In this document: positions 38,524 through 48,241 of the stretch, in pieces
How the letters are laid out: each line of letters begins with the position of its first letter
Numbering within the stretch: the first letter of the stretch is position 1
Assembly: GCA_018970445.1 (NCBI GenBank)
Contig: JAGWWF010000010.1
Coordinates: 50,264 to 114,263, forward strand
Direction of reading: 5' to 3'
DNA length: 64,000 nt
DNA from: Alphaproteobacteria bacterium
GTDB taxonomy: Bacteria; Pseudomonadota; Alphaproteobacteria; Sphingomonadales; Sphingomonadaceae
The notes under the pieces: generated by a model
The model's database searches: none
Told to the model about the DNA's origin: nothing
What the model saw: only the letters and a program-made list of their open reading frames with translations
Position numbers and translations under genes: made by a program

Positions 38524-39699
38524 ATGAGCAATATCGTCATCACTGCCGCCCGCCGCACTGCCGTTGGCAGTTTTCTGGGCAGCTTTGCCACCGTGCCCGC
38601 CCATCTGCTGGGCAAGGCGGCGATCGAGGCGGCGATCGCCGATGCCGGCGTGGGCGCCGACGAGGTGAGCGAGGTGATCCTGGGCCAGGTGCTCACCGCC
38701 GGCCAGGGCCAGAATCCGGCGCGGCAGGCGGCGCTGGCGGCCGGGCTGGCCGAAGCGGCGCCGGCCTATGGCGTCAACCAGGTGTGCGGTTCGGGCCTGC
38801 GCGCCGTGGCCATGGGTGCCCAGGCGATTGCCACCGGCGATGCCGCCATCGTGGTGGCCGGCGGCCAGGAATCGATGAGCCTTTCGATGCACGCGCAAGG
38901 CCTGCGCGCCGGGCAGAAGATGGGCCACATGGAACTGGTCGATACCATGATCAAGGATGGCCTGTGGGATGCCTTCAACGGCTATCACATGGGAATCACG
39001 GCCGAAAATGTGGCGGAGATGTATCAGATCAGCCGCGCCGCGCAGGATGAATTTGCCGTGGCCAGCCAGAACAAGGCGAGCGCGGCGCGCGCAGCGGGGC
39101 GCTTTGCCGCCGAAATCGCGCCGGTCACCATCAAGGGCCGCAAGGGCGACACGGTGGTGGATCGCGATGAATATATCCGTGACGGCGTCACCATCGACAG
39201 CGTGTCGGGCCTGAAGGGCGCGTTCAGGAAGGATGGTTCGGTCACCGCTGCCAATGCATCGGGCCTCAACGATGGCGCCGCCGCCCTGGTGTTGATGAGC
39301 GAGGCCGAAGCGGTGCGGCGCGGCGCGCCGATCCTGGCGCGCATCGCCGGTTTTGCCAGCGTGGGGGTTGATCCCAAGATCATGGGCATCGGCCCGGTGC
39401 CGGCCAGCCGCGCCGCCCTGGCCCGCGCCGGCTGGAGCGTGGCCGATCTGGATCTGGTGGAGGCCAACGAGGCCTTTGCTGCCCAGGCGCTGGCGGTGGG
39501 CCAGGAACTGGGGCTGGACCCGACGAAGCTGAACGTGAACGGCGGCGCGATCGCCATCGGCCATCCGATCGGCGCATCGGGCGCGCGCGTGCTGGTGACG
39601 CTGCTGCACGAAATGGGCCGGCGCGATGCCAAGAAGGGGCTGGCCACGCTGTGCATCGGCGGCGGCATGGGCATTGCCATGGCGGTGGAGCGGGGCTGA
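38524..39699 (+). CDS. phaA: Acetyl-CoA acetyltransferase (thiolase)
   Basis: 391 aa biosynthetic thiolase, which condenses two acetyl-CoA to acetoacetyl-CoA. The acylated Cys lies in [13 protein letters not shown]; the [23 protein letters not shown] (His) and [11 protein letters not shown] (Cys) motifs complete the active site. Position next to phaR and a PhaC-like gene supports a role in PHA synthesis; a general atoB function is also possible. Confidence 0.95.
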   Translation: MSNIVITAARRTAVGSFLGSFATVPAHLLGKAAIEAAIADAGVGADEVSEVILGQVLTAGQGQNPARQAALAAGLAEAAPAYGVNQVCGSGLRAVAMGAQAIATGDAAIVVAGGQESMSLSMHAQGLRAGQKMGHMELVDTMIKDGLWDAFNGYHMGITAENVAEMYQISRAAQDEFAVASQNKASAARAAGRFAAEIAPVTIKGRKGDTVVDRDEYIRDGVTIDSVSGLKGAFRKDGSVTAANASGLNDGAAALVLMSEAEAVRRGAPILARIAGFASVGVDPKIMGIGPVPASRAALARAGWSVADLDLVEANEAFAAQALAVGQELGLDPTKLNVNGGAIAIGHPIGASGARVLVTLLHEMGRRDAKKGLATLCIGGGMGIAMAVERG

Positions 39700-39753
39700 G
39701 ACCGCGATCCACCCCCTTTCCGCCCGTCCCGATCCGCGCCATAACGGTGGGGC

Positions 39754-40272
39754 ATGATCCGCGAGGCGACCCCCATCGAGCGGCTGTTTGCCGGCAAGCA
39801 CCACGGCCGGCTGCTGGTGCTGGGCCGGCCACCGGAGCGGGTGCCGCTGGCGCTGGAGGACTGGGAGCGCATCGCCTGCGTGGCGGCCGGCGATGACGAG
39901 ATTCGCCCTGGCACGGTGCGCGCCGATCCGCATCATTTGCCGTTTCACGAAGCGCTGTTCGACAAGGCGCTGCTGTCGGCCCCGTTGCTGCAACCGCGGC
40001 TGATGCTGCGTGAATTGTGGCGGGTGCTGAGCCCCGCCGGCCTGGCCGTGCTGGTGGTGCGGGCGCGGCGGCCCTGGCATGTGAAGGATATTGGCTGGCT
40101 GCGCGAACCGTTGCAGCTGCGGCTGGATGAAGCCATGTTCGAGGTGCTGGACTGGCGGGTGGAAACCCTGCCCGAACGCCATCATGTCGTGCTGGTGGCG
40201 AAAAGCGATTGGCAGAAACCGGTGCTGGTGGGGGCGGCCGATCCGGCGCTGGTGCCCAGGCTGGTGAATTGA
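39754..40272 (+). CDS. Short methyltransferase-like protein
   Basis: 172 aa. The fold resembles class I SAM methyltransferases of the type 11 group: ADPHHLPFHEALFDKALL corresponds to motif II, LMLRELWRVLSPAGLAVLVV to motif III/IV. The N-terminal glycine loop is missing or altered (LLVLGRPPERV), so SAM binding is questionable. The thiolase is upstream and the thioesterase gene overlaps its stop (TGATG), suggesting co-expression. Confidence 0.65.
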   Translation: MIREATPIERLFAGKHHGRLLVLGRPPERVPLALEDWERIACVAAGDDEIRPGTVRADPHHLPFHEALFDKALLSAPLLQPRLMLRELWRVLSPAGLAVLVVRARRPWHVKDIGWLREPLQLRLDEAMFEVLDWRVETLPERHHVVLVAKSDWQKPVLVGAADPALVPRLVN

Positions 40273-40676
40273 TGACGGCGGCTGAAACCCTGGCCGCCGT
40301 GGTGAAGATGGTGCCGTTTGCCGCCCATCTTGATCTGACCATCGTGGAACTGACGCAAACCCGCGTGGTGGTTCATGCGCTGATCAAGCCGGAATATTGC
40401 ACCAGCGGCGGCACCGCCCATGGCGGTTTCCTGATGGCGCTGGCCGATTTCACCGGCGCCGTGGGCGCGTTCCAGGTGCTGCCGGAAGGGGCGAAGGGCA
40501 CCACCACCATCGAATCGAAAACCAACATGATGGGGGCGATCCCGGTGGGCAGCACCCTGATCGCCACCGCCACGCCGCTGCACGTGGGCCGCCGCACCAG
40601 CGTGTGGGTAACGCGGGTGGAAAGCGCCCACGGCAAGCTGGCCAGCGTGACGACGCAGACGCAGATGGCGTTGTGA
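40272..40676 (+). CDS. PaaI-type hotdog thioesterase
   Basis: 134 aa hotdog-fold thioesterase. The central helix segment CTSGGTAHGGFLMALADFTG carries the HGG motif, and KTNMMGAIPVGSTLIATATP is the typical second strand region. Likely hydrolyses a (aryl/acyl)-CoA. Start overlaps the previous stop by one base. Confidence 0.88.
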   Translation: MTAAETLAAVVKMVPFAAHLDLTIVELTQTRVVVHALIKPEYCTSGGTAHGGFLMALADFTGAVGAFQVLPEGAKGTTTIESKTNMMGAIPVGSTLIATATPLHVGRRTSVWVTRVESAHGKLASVTTQTQMAL

Positions 40677-40770
40677 GCGGCTGATCCTGCCCCTTGCCCG
40701 AAGTGCAATAAAGTGGGCCTGCATGCAACATCGCGATCCTGCCCGGCCCCCTCCGTCGCCCTCGGCGCCA

Positions 40771-40789
40771 CCTCCCCCAGAGGGGGAGG
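40771..40789. repeat. CCTCCCCC-AGA-GGGGGAGG hairpin
   Basis: Perfect 8-bp stem in the gap between the thioesterase and DUF1905 genes, 11 bases past the DUF1905 stop on the minus strand. The surrounding text (GTCGCCCTCGGCGCCACCTC) matches a widely distributed intergenic repeat; it may also serve as a terminator. Confidence 0.5.
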
Positions 40790-40799
40790 ATCGACGGGG

Positions 40800-41183
40800 T
40801 CAGAGGGAGAATTCCACCGTCACCACATCGCCTTCGCCCACGCCTTCCTTTTTCCGCACGGCGGCCTTGATCGGCAGCAGATAGCCACCGGCCTCTTTGG
40901 ACGGGAACACCGAAGTGGCCCACAGGGTGCCGCCCAGCCGCACCTTGACATAGACACTGCCCCAGGCTGCGCTGCGCCCTGGCGCGCCGGCGCGGATGCC
41001 ATCGGCAACATCGCCGGTGATGGTGAGGAAATGCCAGTTCATCGGCGAAGGCTTGCCGTCGGCCGCCTTGCCCTTCCAGATCCACAGCGGCCCGGTGAAC
41101 GACCATGGCCCGCCGGCGGGCAGTTCATGGCCCAGTTCCTCGCGCAGGAAGCGGATCAGTTCGGGATCAAGATCGGGGTCCAC
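40800..41183 (-). CDS. DUF1905-domain protein
   Basis: 127 aa from a GTG start. A small beta-barrel DUF1905 fold: SFTGPLWIWKGKAADGK, MNWHFLTITGDVADGIRA, WGSVYVKVRLGGTLWATSVF and GYLLPIKAAVRKKEGVGEGD. Function unknown; the barrel is sometimes compared with DNA- or ligand-binding domains. Followed by no gene on its strand; metW ends 15 bases upstream. Confidence 0.85.
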   Translation of the reverse strand: MDPDLDPELIRFLREELGHELPAGGPWSFTGPLWIWKGKAADGKPSPMNWHFLTITGDVADGIRAGAPGRSAAWGSVYVKVRLGGTLWATSVFPSKEAGGYLLPIKAAVRKKEGVGEGDVVTVEFSL

Positions 41184-41198
41184 GCCAGCGATGATAGC

Positions 41199-41792
41199 CT
41201 ATCGGCTGAGCCGGAACACCCCGGTATCGGCCAGAAGATTGGGCCACAGGCCAATCGGCCGGCCGGCAGACAGGCCGGTGGCATGTTCCACCGTCAGACC
41301 CAGTTCGGCGGCCAGCGCCTGGAAATCGGCGATGGTGCAGAAATGGATGTTGGGCGTTTCATGCCAGCTGACCGGCAGCGAGCGGGTGACCGGCATGCGG
41401 CCGCCGAGCGTGAGGCTGAGCCGCACCCGCCAATGGCCGAAATTGGGGAAGGAAACGATGGCGCTGCGGCCGATGCGCACCAGTTCGGCCAGGACGGCGG
41501 CCGGCCGCTGCATCGCCTGCAGCGCGTTGGACAGGATGACCAGATCGAAGGCGGCATCGGGATAATCGGCCAGATCGGTATCGGCATCGCCCTGCACCAC
41601 GGCAAGGCCCCGGCCGACTGCGCTCGCCACGTCCGCAGCGTCCAGTTCGATGCCGCGGCCCTCCACGCCCTTGGTGTCGCGCAGCCAGGCCAGCAGCTGG
41701 CCATCGCCGCAGCCGATATCCAGCACGCGCGCCCCTTCCGGCACGGCGGCGGCCACGGCGGCCAGATCGGGGCGCAGCGGAATGGGCGTCAT
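41199..41792 (-). CDS. metW: MetW methyltransferase-like protein
   Basis: 197 aa SAM-methyltransferase fold. Motif I is [20 protein letters not shown] and the family hallmark [20 protein letters not shown] and [16 protein letters not shown] follow. MetW works with MetX in homoserine acylation in alpha- and gammaproteobacteria. Overlaps metX by 4 bases. Confidence 0.93.
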   Translation of the reverse strand: MTPIPLRPDLAAVAAAVPEGARVLDIGCGDGQLLAWLRDTKGVEGRGIELDAADVASAVGRGLAVVQGDADTDLADYPDAAFDLVILSNALQAMQRPAAVLAELVRIGRSAIVSFPNFGHWRVRLSLTLGGRMPVTRSLPVSWHETPNIHFCTIADFQALAAELGLTVEHATGLSAGRPIGLWPNLLADTGVFRLSR

Positions 41793-42892
41793 GCCGCCAG
41801 GAACCCATGGACAACCCGGTTCATTTCCGGCGCATCGAGCAGGAAGGCATCATGGCCGAAGGGGCTTTCCAGTTCCACGAAACTCACCGGCGCGCCGGCG
41901 GCGTTGAGCGCGCGCACGATGCGGCGGCTTTCGGCGGTGGGGTAGAGCCAGTCGGACGTGAAGGACACCAGCGCAAAGCGGCACGGGCTGCCGGCAAAGG
42001 CGCGGGCGAGATTGCCGCCAAAGGGCTCGGCCAGATCGAAATAATCCATGGCGCGGGTGATGTAGAGATAGGAGTTGGCATCGAAGCGTTCGACGAACGA
42101 CAGGCCCTGGTGGCGCAGATAGGATTCGACCTGGAAATCGGCATCGAAGCCGAACGACACCGCATCGCGGTTCTGCAGGCGGCGGCCGAATTTTTCGGTA
42201 AGGCCAGCTTCGGACAGATAGGTGATGTGCGCGGCCATGCGCGCCACCGCCAGGCCATCGGCGGGCGGCGCATCGGGCGCATAAAGCCCGTCCTGCCATT
42301 TGGGATCGGCCATGATCGCCTGGCGGCCGACTTCGTGGAAGGCGATGTTCTGGGCCGAATGGCGGGCAGCGGTGGCGATGGCGACGACCTTCCGCACGCG
42401 GGTGGGGTGGTTGGCCGCCAGACAGAGCGCCTGCATGCCGCCCATCGAACCGCCGATCACGGCGTGGAGCTGCGCGATGCCGAGATGATCGAGCAGGCGC
42501 ACATGGGCTGCCACCATGTCGGATATGGTGATGACCGGAAAGCGCATGGCATAGGGCTGGCCATCGCGGGGATCGGGCGATGAAGGGCCGGTGGACCCCA
42601 TGCAGCCGCCCAGCACATTGGCACAGACGATGAACCACTGTTCGGGATCGACCGGCTTGCCGGGGCCGACCAGCCGCGTCCACCAGCCGGGCTTGCCGGT
42701 GCGGGGGTGGGTGGAGGCCAGATACTGATCGCCGGTAAGCGCGTGGCAGACCAGGATCGCGTTGCTGCCGTTGGCGTTCAATCTGCCATAGGTTTCATAG
42801 GCGATGGTGAGTTGCGGCAGCACGCCGCCGCCGGCCAGCGCGAAATCGCCGGCCAGGGTGATGGTGCGATCAAGGCCGAAGCGTTCATCCAT
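41789..42892 (-). CDS. metX: Homoserine O-acyltransferase MetX
   Basis: 367 aa alpha/beta hydrolase-fold acyltransferase in methionine synthesis. The nucleophile elbow is [11 protein letters not shown], the oxyanion-side segment is [16 protein letters not shown], and His/Asp candidates lie in [13 protein letters not shown] and [11 protein letters not shown]. Acetyl- versus succinyl-CoA preference cannot be read safely here. Start chosen at MDERFGLDR. Divergent from hisC with a 61-base shared region. Confidence 0.94.
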   Translation of the reverse strand: MDERFGLDRTITLAGDFALAGGGVLPQLTIAYETYGRLNANGSNAILVCHALTGDQYLASTHPRTGKPGWWTRLVGPGKPVDPEQWFIVCANVLGGCMGSTGPSSPDPRDGQPYAMRFPVITISDMVAAHVRLLDHLGIAQLHAVIGGSMGGMQALCLAANHPTRVRKVVAIATAARHSAQNIAFHEVGRQAIMADPKWQDGLYAPDAPPADGLAVARMAAHITYLSEAGLTEKFGRRLQNRDAVSFGFDADFQVESYLRHQGLSFVERFDANSYLYITRAMDYFDLAEPFGGNLARAFAGSPCRFALVSFTSDWLYPTAESRRIVRALNAAGAPVSFVELESPFGHDAFLLDAPEMNRVVHGFLAA

Positions 42893-42953
42893 GGCCGGCC
42901 CAGATAAAGCCGTGGGGGTGACGGGGGAAGCGATATTCGCTAACGGCCAGCCC

Positions 42954-44069
42954 ATGACCAGCACCGCACCGCAGATGAAACCCTGGATTGCCGCCATGCA
43001 CGCCTATGTGCCGGGCAAGGCGAGCGCCGATGTGCCGGTGGTGGCCAAATTGTCGAGCAACGAAAATCCCTGGGGGCCTTCGCCCAAGGCGGTGGCGGCC
43101 ATGCAGGCGGCGCTGGCCGATGGCCATCGCTATCCCGATCCGGCCTCCACCGCGCTGCGGCAGGCGCTGGGGGCGAAATATGGCGTTGACCCCGCGCACA
43201 TCATCTGCGGCACCGGCAGCGACGAGATTTTGCACATGGTGGCCAGCGCCTTTGCCGGGCCGGGGGACGAGATCATCCACATGCGCCACGGCTTTGCCGT
43301 GTATGACGGCGCAACGCGGCGGGTGGGGGCAACCCCGGTGGTGGTGCCCGATGTGGATTATGCCGGCGATGTGGATGCGATCCTGGCCGCCATCACGGTG
43401 CGCACGCGCGTGATCTATCTGGCCAATCCCAACAACCCCACCGGCACGCTGCTGCCGGCCGCCGATATCCGCCGCCTGATCGCCGGGGTGCCGGCCAGCG
43501 TGGTGCTGGTGCTGGATCATGCCTATGCCGAATTCGTGGAGGGCGCGTATGAAGACGGGCTGGCGCTGGCGCAGAGCCTGCCCAATCTGATCGTCACCCG
43601 CACCTTTTCCAAGATCCATGGCCTGGCTGCCCAGCGCATCGGCTGGGCGGTGGCGGCGCTGCCGCTGATCGCGGCGATGGACCGGGTGCGCGGGCCGTTC
43701 AACGTCACCAGCACCGGGCAGGCCGGGGCTGTCGCGTCGCTGGCCGATGATGGCCATATCGCCATGGTGCGCGATGAAACCATCCGGCTGCGCGGCTGGC
43801 TGGCCGGCGAAATTGCGGCGTTGGGCAATGCCGGCCTGCGCGCCATCCCTTCGGCCTGCAACTTCATCCTGGTGGAATTTCCCGAAGACGGCCCGGTGAC
43901 GGCGGCAGACTGCAACCGCTATCTGCTCGATCATGGCATCATCTGCCGTTATCTGGCGGTGCAGGCCATGCCGCGCTGCTTGCGCATTTCCATCGGCACC
44001 GAAGCCGAAACCCGCACCGTGGCCGCGGCCTTGCGCGATTATGTCGAAGGCGCGGGGGGCATCGCCTGA
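42954..44069 (+). CDS. hisC: Histidinol-phosphate aminotransferase
   Basis: 371 aa fold-type I PLP aminotransferase. The PLP Lys is in [15 protein letters not shown], with [12 protein letters not shown] near the N-terminus and [12 protein letters not shown] as further PLP contacts. Linkage to tyrC suggests use as an aromatic amino acid aminotransferase too (hisC2-type). Start ATG at the junction with the divergent metX. The stop overlaps tyrC by 1-3 bases. Confidence 0.92.
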   Translation: MTSTAPQMKPWIAAMHAYVPGKASADVPVVAKLSSNENPWGPSPKAVAAMQAALADGHRYPDPASTALRQALGAKYGVDPAHIICGTGSDEILHMVASAFAGPGDEIIHMRHGFAVYDGATRRVGATPVVVPDVDYAGDVDAILAAITVRTRVIYLANPNNPTGTLLPAADIRRLIAGVPASVVLVLDHAYAEFVEGAYEDGLALAQSLPNLIVTRTFSKIHGLAAQRIGWAVAALPLIAAMDRVRGPFNVTSTGQAGAVASLADDGHIAMVRDETIRLRGWLAGEIAALGNAGLRAIPSACNFILVEFPEDGPVTAADCNRYLLDHGIICRYLAVQAMPRCLRISIGTEAETRTVAAALRDYVEGAGGIA

Positions 44070-44968
44070 TGCTGCCGTTTGCGCGCGTTGCCATCATCGG
44101 CATGGGCCTGATCGGATCATCGCTGGCCCGCGCCATCCGCGCTGCCATGCCCACGGTGCAGCTGGTGGTGAGCGATGCCGATGCCGCCGTGCGCGCCCGC
44201 GTGGCCGAACTGGGCCTGGCCGATGATGTGGCCGATGGCGCCGGCGCGGCGGTGGTGGATGCCGATCTGGTGATCCTGTGCGTGCCGGTGGGGGCGATGG
44301 CCGCCGTGGCCGCCGACATCGCCCCCGAACTGGCCCCCGATACGGTGGTGAGCGACGTGGGCAGCGTGAAGGACAGCGTGGCGCGCGTGCTGGGCGCCGC
44401 CCTGCCGGGCGTGCACGTGATCCCGGCCCATCCGGTGGCGGGCACCGAAAAATCCGGGCCGGATGCCGGCTTTGCCCAGCTGTTCCACGGCCGCTGGTGC
44501 ATCATCACCCCGCCGCCGCGCGCCGATGCGGTGATGGTGGAACGGCTGGCGGAATTCTGGCGCCGGCTGGGGGCGAAGGTGGAAATGATGGACGCCGCCC
44601 ATCATGATCGCGTGCTGGCCGTCACCAGCCATCTGCCGCACCTGATCGCCTATTCGATCGTGGGCACCGCCAGCGATCTGGAGGCGGTGACGCGCGGTGA
44701 GGTGATCAAATATTCAGCCGGCGGCTTTCGCGATTTCACCCGCATTGCCGCATCCGATCCGGTGATGTGGCGCGATGTGTTCCTGAACAACCGCGAGGCG
44801 GTGCTGGAGCTGCTGGGCCGCTTCACCGAAGATCTGGTGGCCCTGCAACGCGCCATCCGCTGGGGCGATGGCGACACGCTGGAAGCGCTGTTCACCCGCA
44901 CCCGCGCCATCCGCCGCAGCATCATCGATGAAGGGCAGGACACCGAAAAGGCCGATTTCGGCCGATGA
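44069..44968 (+). CDS. tyrC: Prephenate/arogenate dehydrogenase
   Basis: 299 aa NAD-dependent dehydrogenase for tyrosine synthesis. The Rossmann motif is VAIIGMGLIGSSLARAI; the catalytic His lies in IPAHPVAGTEKSG, and SHLPHLIAYSIVGTASD and SAGGFRDFTRIAASDP match the TyrA/TyrC family. ATG overlaps the hisC stop (TGATG), so translation is coupled. Confidence 0.92.
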   Translation: MLPFARVAIIGMGLIGSSLARAIRAAMPTVQLVVSDADAAVRARVAELGLADDVADGAGAAVVDADLVILCVPVGAMAAVAADIAPELAPDTVVSDVGSVKDSVARVLGAALPGVHVIPAHPVAGTEKSGPDAGFAQLFHGRWCIITPPPRADAVMVERLAEFWRRLGAKVEMMDAAHHDRVLAVTSHLPHLIAYSIVGTASDLEAVTRGEVIKYSAGGFRDFTRIAASDPVMWRDVFLNNREAVLELLGRFTEDLVALQRAIRWGDGDTLEALFTRTRAIRRSIIDEGQDTEKADFGR

Positions 44969-44975
44969 GGATGTG

Positions 44976-45002
44976 GCGGGCAGCCGCTGCACGGCTGCCC
45001 GC
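44976..45002. terminator. Hairpin between convergent tyrC and SH3 gene
   Basis: GCGGGCAGCCG-CTGCA-CGGCTGCCCGC is an 11-bp perfect stem in the 46-base gap between convergent genes. Likely bidirectional; no T run. Confidence 0.55.
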
Positions 45003-45014
45003 TGCCCTCCCCGG

Positions 45015-45860
45015 CTATTTCAGATCCTCCACATTCACCCAGCCGCTGGTGCCGAAACTGTCGGCCAGTTCGACGAACTTGCCATCACGCTTGCCGGTGG
45101 GGCGCAGGCTGGTGCCGGCGCGCAGGCTGCGCACCACGGCGCCATCCAGCGCCGGTGTCGCCCGCATGGCCGTATCCACCGCCACCAGCGCGGCGGCCGG
45201 CGCACTGGCAGCGACCGGCTGCGCTGTGGCCTGCAGTGCAGCAGATTGCGCAACGACTGCATTGAACGCCTTGATGAAGGCGTCGGTGAGCATCTGGCCA
45301 TCCTTCCCGGCATAGCCGGCCTGGGCCACACCGGCGGCCACACCCGCCATGCCGCCCAGCGTGAGGCTGCTGCTCTGCGCCGTGCCGCTGCCGCTGGCGA
45401 GCGCGAGGCCATTGGCCGGGTTGATCACGCGGATGCCGGCGGCGACCGTCTTCTTCTTGCCGCCCAGGCCGCCGAACAGGCCCATCATGCCGCCAACACC
45501 GGGCACGCGGGCCAGCGCGCCCGAGCGCACCAGTGCTTCAGCGGCAACCCCCTTGGCCATGTCGATGCCCTTGTCGATTTCCTCCTGGCTGCCGGCAATC
45601 ACGCTCATCAGGAAGGTGGCGGGCGTGCCGCTGGCCGGATCATGGCTGGTGAAGCAGCCGGATTCGGCCGCCAGTGCCGCAATCAGCGGACGCGGCGACC
45701 CCAATCCGAATTTCGCCCAGCCCTGCGTGTCGCCATCCACCACCGCCAGGGTGCCCAGCGACGCCGGGCACCGGTTCAGCACTGGCGCTGCATCCTTTGC
45801 GGCCGCCGGCACGGCCAGCAATGCCACCATGGCCAAGGCGGCCCAATCCTGTCTGCGCAT
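45015..45860 (-). CDS. Exported protein with C-terminal SH3-like domain
   Basis: 281 aa. Signal peptide MRRQDWAALAMVALLAVPAAA. The N-terminal domain (about 25-200) contains LAAESGCFTSHDPASG and Gly-rich MGLFGGLGGKKKTVAAGI, of no family I recognise firmly; a distant CsgG-like relation is conceivable. Residues about 215-281 (TAMRATPALDGAVVRSLRAG, DGKFVELADSFGTSGWVNVE) look like a bacterial SH3 domain, often wall-binding. Probably periplasmic. Confidence 0.72.
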   Translation of the reverse strand: MRRQDWAALAMVALLAVPAAAKDAAPVLNRCPASLGTLAVVDGDTQGWAKFGLGSPRPLIAALAAESGCFTSHDPASGTPATFLMSVIAGSQEEIDKGIDMAKGVAAEALVRSGALARVPGVGGMMGLFGGLGGKKKTVAAGIRVINPANGLALASGSGTAQSSSLTLGGMAGVAAGVAQAGYAGKDGQMLTDAFIKAFNAVVAQSAALQATAQPVAASAPAAALVAVDTAMRATPALDGAVVRSLRAGTSLRPTGKRDGKFVELADSFGTSGWVNVEDLK

Positions 45861-45945
45861 GGCATTCCCCCCCTGTTGTTCATCATTGGGGGAATGCTGC
45901 GCCCACTTGCCGTCTGTGGATTGTAAAAAACAGACAGGCGGCGGT

Positions 45946-46914
45946 TCAGCCCCGGCGCGACCCCAGCTGCGGGCAGGGCGGCAATTGCCCGCGCCGCGCC
46001 CGGCCGGCCAGATCGGCGGGGATGCCCGATATGGCCACGGGCCCGCCGGCCGGCAGGGCGGTTTCCAGCGCCAGCCGCACCGGGCTGCGCAGTCGCTGTT
46101 CGGCCGGGGCGGGCGTGCCGGCCAGCAGCGCCTGCACCGCCAGCGGGCACACGGTGGTGATGGTGCCGGCCAGCCGCAATTGCCGGCCCAGCGGCACGAT
46201 GCTGGCATCCAGTTTCAGCACTTCGCCGCTGGCATCACGGGCCGTCAGCCCCACATCAACCACCCCATCGCTGGCCCAGGCGGCATAATCGGTCAGCCGC
46301 TGGCGGCCCCGCGCCACCAGATCGGCATCCAGCGACAGGGCCGCGCCCTGCCCCAGTTTCAGGCCGCTGGCGCCGATCACCAGCTGGCCGCGCGGTTGCG
46401 GCCGGGCGGCATCGGCCGCCGCGCCGGGCTGGCGCTCGCGCAGGTGCAGTTCCAGCCGGGTGGCGGTGAAATCCGGGCCGAACCCGGCATTGCCGGCCGC
46501 ATCGGGCAGCACGATCGACAGGCGTTGCAGGCGGCCATCGGCCAGATGCAGGCTGGCATTGCCGCTGGCCGCCTGCACCCGCGCCGCCAGCCCGGCCAGC
46601 CCGGCCGATAGCTGCACGCCCTGGGCCTGCAACACGGTCAATTCCGGCCGCCATGGCCCGCGGTTCAGGCGCAGGCGATCGGCCGCCAGCGCCAGCTGCA
46701 CCGTGCCATCATGCCGCCGCACCGCGCCGCCCAGTTCGGCCTCCAGCCGATAGGGAAAGCCGGTGGCCACCACGCTGCGGCCGGGAAACCAGCCGGCCAG
46801 CGCAGCTTCGAAATCCGCCGCCCAGCCGCGCCAGGCCACGAAATAACCCCCCAGCCCCAGAACCAACGGCAGCAGCGCCAGCAGCAGCGACCAGCGGCGG
46901 TTGGGGCGGTTCAT
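45946..46914 (-). CDS. DUF2125-family membrane-anchored protein
   Basis: 322 aa. One N-terminal helix (LLLALLPLVLGLGGYFVAW) and a beta-rich periplasmic part. The motif ATGFPYRLEAELGGAV and later FTATRLELHLRERQPGA are typical of DUF2125, a family found in alphaproteobacteria. Function unknown. Overlaps plsC by 4 bases, at the end of the fab-envelope run. Confidence 0.83.
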   Translation of the reverse strand: MNRPNRRWSLLLALLPLVLGLGGYFVAWRGWAADFEAALAGWFPGRSVVATGFPYRLEAELGGAVRRHDGTVQLALAADRLRLNRGPWRPELTVLQAQGVQLSAGLAGLAARVQAASGNASLHLADGRLQRLSIVLPDAAGNAGFGPDFTATRLELHLRERQPGAAADAARPQPRGQLVIGASGLKLGQGAALSLDADLVARGRQRLTDYAAWASDGVVDVGLTARDASGEVLKLDASIVPLGRQLRLAGTITTVCPLAVQALLAGTPAPAEQRLRSPVRLALETALPAGGPVAISGIPADLAGRARRGQLPPCPQLGSRRG

Positions 46915-47630
46915 GGCGCGGGCCTTTGCAACAGGTTGATGGCGGCGTGCACGCGGGCTTCCACCTCGGCACGCGGCAGGCCGGGCGGGATGGGGGCACC
47001 CACCTTCAGATGCACGGTGCCGGGATATTTGATCAGGCTTTTCGGCCAGACGCTGCCGCTGTCGATGGCGATCGGCACCACCGGCAGTTTCAGCATCTTG
47101 TACAGCCCGGCAAAGCCGGCGGCCAGCGGCGGGCTGTCACCCACCTCCACCCGCGTGCCTTCGGGGAAAATCACCACCGGCCGCCCGGCCTGCACCGCGG
47201 CCTGCCCCTGGCGCAGCATTTCGCGCAGCATGGCGGCCGAACCGGCGCGATCGACAAAGATCGACCCATGCCGGGCCGACGCCAGGCCCCAGATCGGGAT
47301 GTTGCGCAATTCGCGTTTCATCACCACCGCCGGCCGTTCAAACCACCACAGGGTGAGAATGGCCTCCAGCGCGCTTTCATGTTTCAGGGCAAACAGATGC
47401 GGGCCGGGCGGGATGCTGCCGTCAATCTCGATGCGGATGCCGGTGATCACCCGGCTGGTCAGGCGGAACCAGCCGGCCCAATATTTCGGGCCCACGAACA
47501 GCAGCGGCCCCTTGCCCGATACAAAGCCCAGGATCAGCGCCAGCGGCACCAGAATCAGCGATCCGCCCAGAAAGGCGATCTGGAACATCAGGGTGCGGAT
47601 CAGCGCCACCACCAGCGCCAACAGGCGCAT
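46911..47630 (-). CDS. plsC: 1-acylglycerol-3-phosphate acyltransferase
   Basis: 239 aa. An N-terminal membrane segment is followed by motif I FALKHESALEAI, a variant H-x4-E in place of H-x4-D, then motif III VVIFPEGTRVEVGDSPPL and motif IV VPIAIDSGSVW. It makes phosphatidic acid from lysophosphatidic acid at the inner membrane. Coupled to the YdcF gene by a TGATG overlap; it belongs to the fatty-acid/envelope block. Confidence 0.9.
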   Translation of the reverse strand: MRLLALVVALIRTLMFQIAFLGGSLILVPLALILGFVSGKGPLLFVGPKYWAGWFRLTSRVITGIRIEIDGSIPPGPHLFALKHESALEAILTLWWFERPAVVMKRELRNIPIWGLASARHGSIFVDRAGSAAMLREMLRQGQAAVQAGRPVVIFPEGTRVEVGDSPPLAAGFAGLYKMLKLPVVPIAIDSGSVWPKSLIKYPGTVHLKVGAPIPPGLPRAEVEARVHAAINLLQRPAP

Positions 47631-48241
47631 CAGGCTGCCCCCGCCAGCAGCGCGGCGCGGCGCAGCAGCCATTTCGAATATTCGAACGCCAGGCCCGGGG
47701 CCTTGGGTTCGGACGGCACCGCATCGGGCAGCACGGCAATGCCCGGCGGCAGCACCCGCGCCAGTTCCAGCCGGGCGCGGCGCATGTGGCCAGCGCTGGT
47801 GACAAGCCGGATCGATTTCAGATCATATTTCGCCACCCAGCGCGCGGTTTCCTCGGCATTGGATCGCGTGTCGATGGCTTCATGGCCCAGCTCGGCCCGG
47901 TTCAGGCGGCGCAGGGCAATCTTGTGGAAGGCCGCCAGCTGGCGTTTGGTGGTGGTGCGGCCCACCCCGGAAATCAGCAGGCGCGCGGCCGCGCCGCGTT
48001 CCACCACCATCAGCCCGCGGTCAAAGCGGCCGACCCCGCCGGTGAGCACGACCACCCCATCGGATTTCACCGACAATGGCGCCGCCCCCGGCAGCGCCAG
48101 GCTGAACCACAACAGGCCCAGCATCCAGGCCAGCACCGGCACGGCCGCCACACGCGCCGTCCAGATCAGCAGACCGGCCCGCGCGCGGGCGCGGGTGCGG
48201 CTGGACGGCCTGACCGGGCGAAAGGCGGGCTTGCGGCTCAC
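47630..48241 (-). CDS. YdcF/ElyC-family DUF218 membrane protein
   Basis: 203 aa from GTG, overlapping the mltG stop by 4 bases. One membrane helix (VAAVPVLAWMLGLLWFSL) precedes a DUF218 fold: DGVVVLTGGVGRFDRGLM, RLLISGVGRTTTKRQLA, DTRSNAEETARWV and VTSAGHMRRARLELARVLP. Family members (SanA, ElyC) affect envelope integrity and undecaprenyl-phosphate metabolism; exact role unknown here. Confidence 0.85.
   Translation of the reverse strand: MSRKPAFRPVRPSSRTRARARAGLLIWTARVAAVPVLAWMLGLLWFSLALPGAAPLSVKSDGVVVLTGGVGRFDRGLMVVERGAAARLLISGVGRTTTKRQLAAFHKIALRRLNRAELGHEAIDTRSNAEETARWVAKYDLKSIRLVTSAGHMRRARLELARVLPPGIAVLPDAVPSEPKAPGLAFEYSKWLLRRAALLAGAA

Noticed and set aside
42893..42953. Possible SAM-II riboswitch ahead of metX
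   Set aside because: SAM-II elements are common before alphaproteobacterial metX, but this 61-base gap lacks a recognisable pseudoknot core in either strand.
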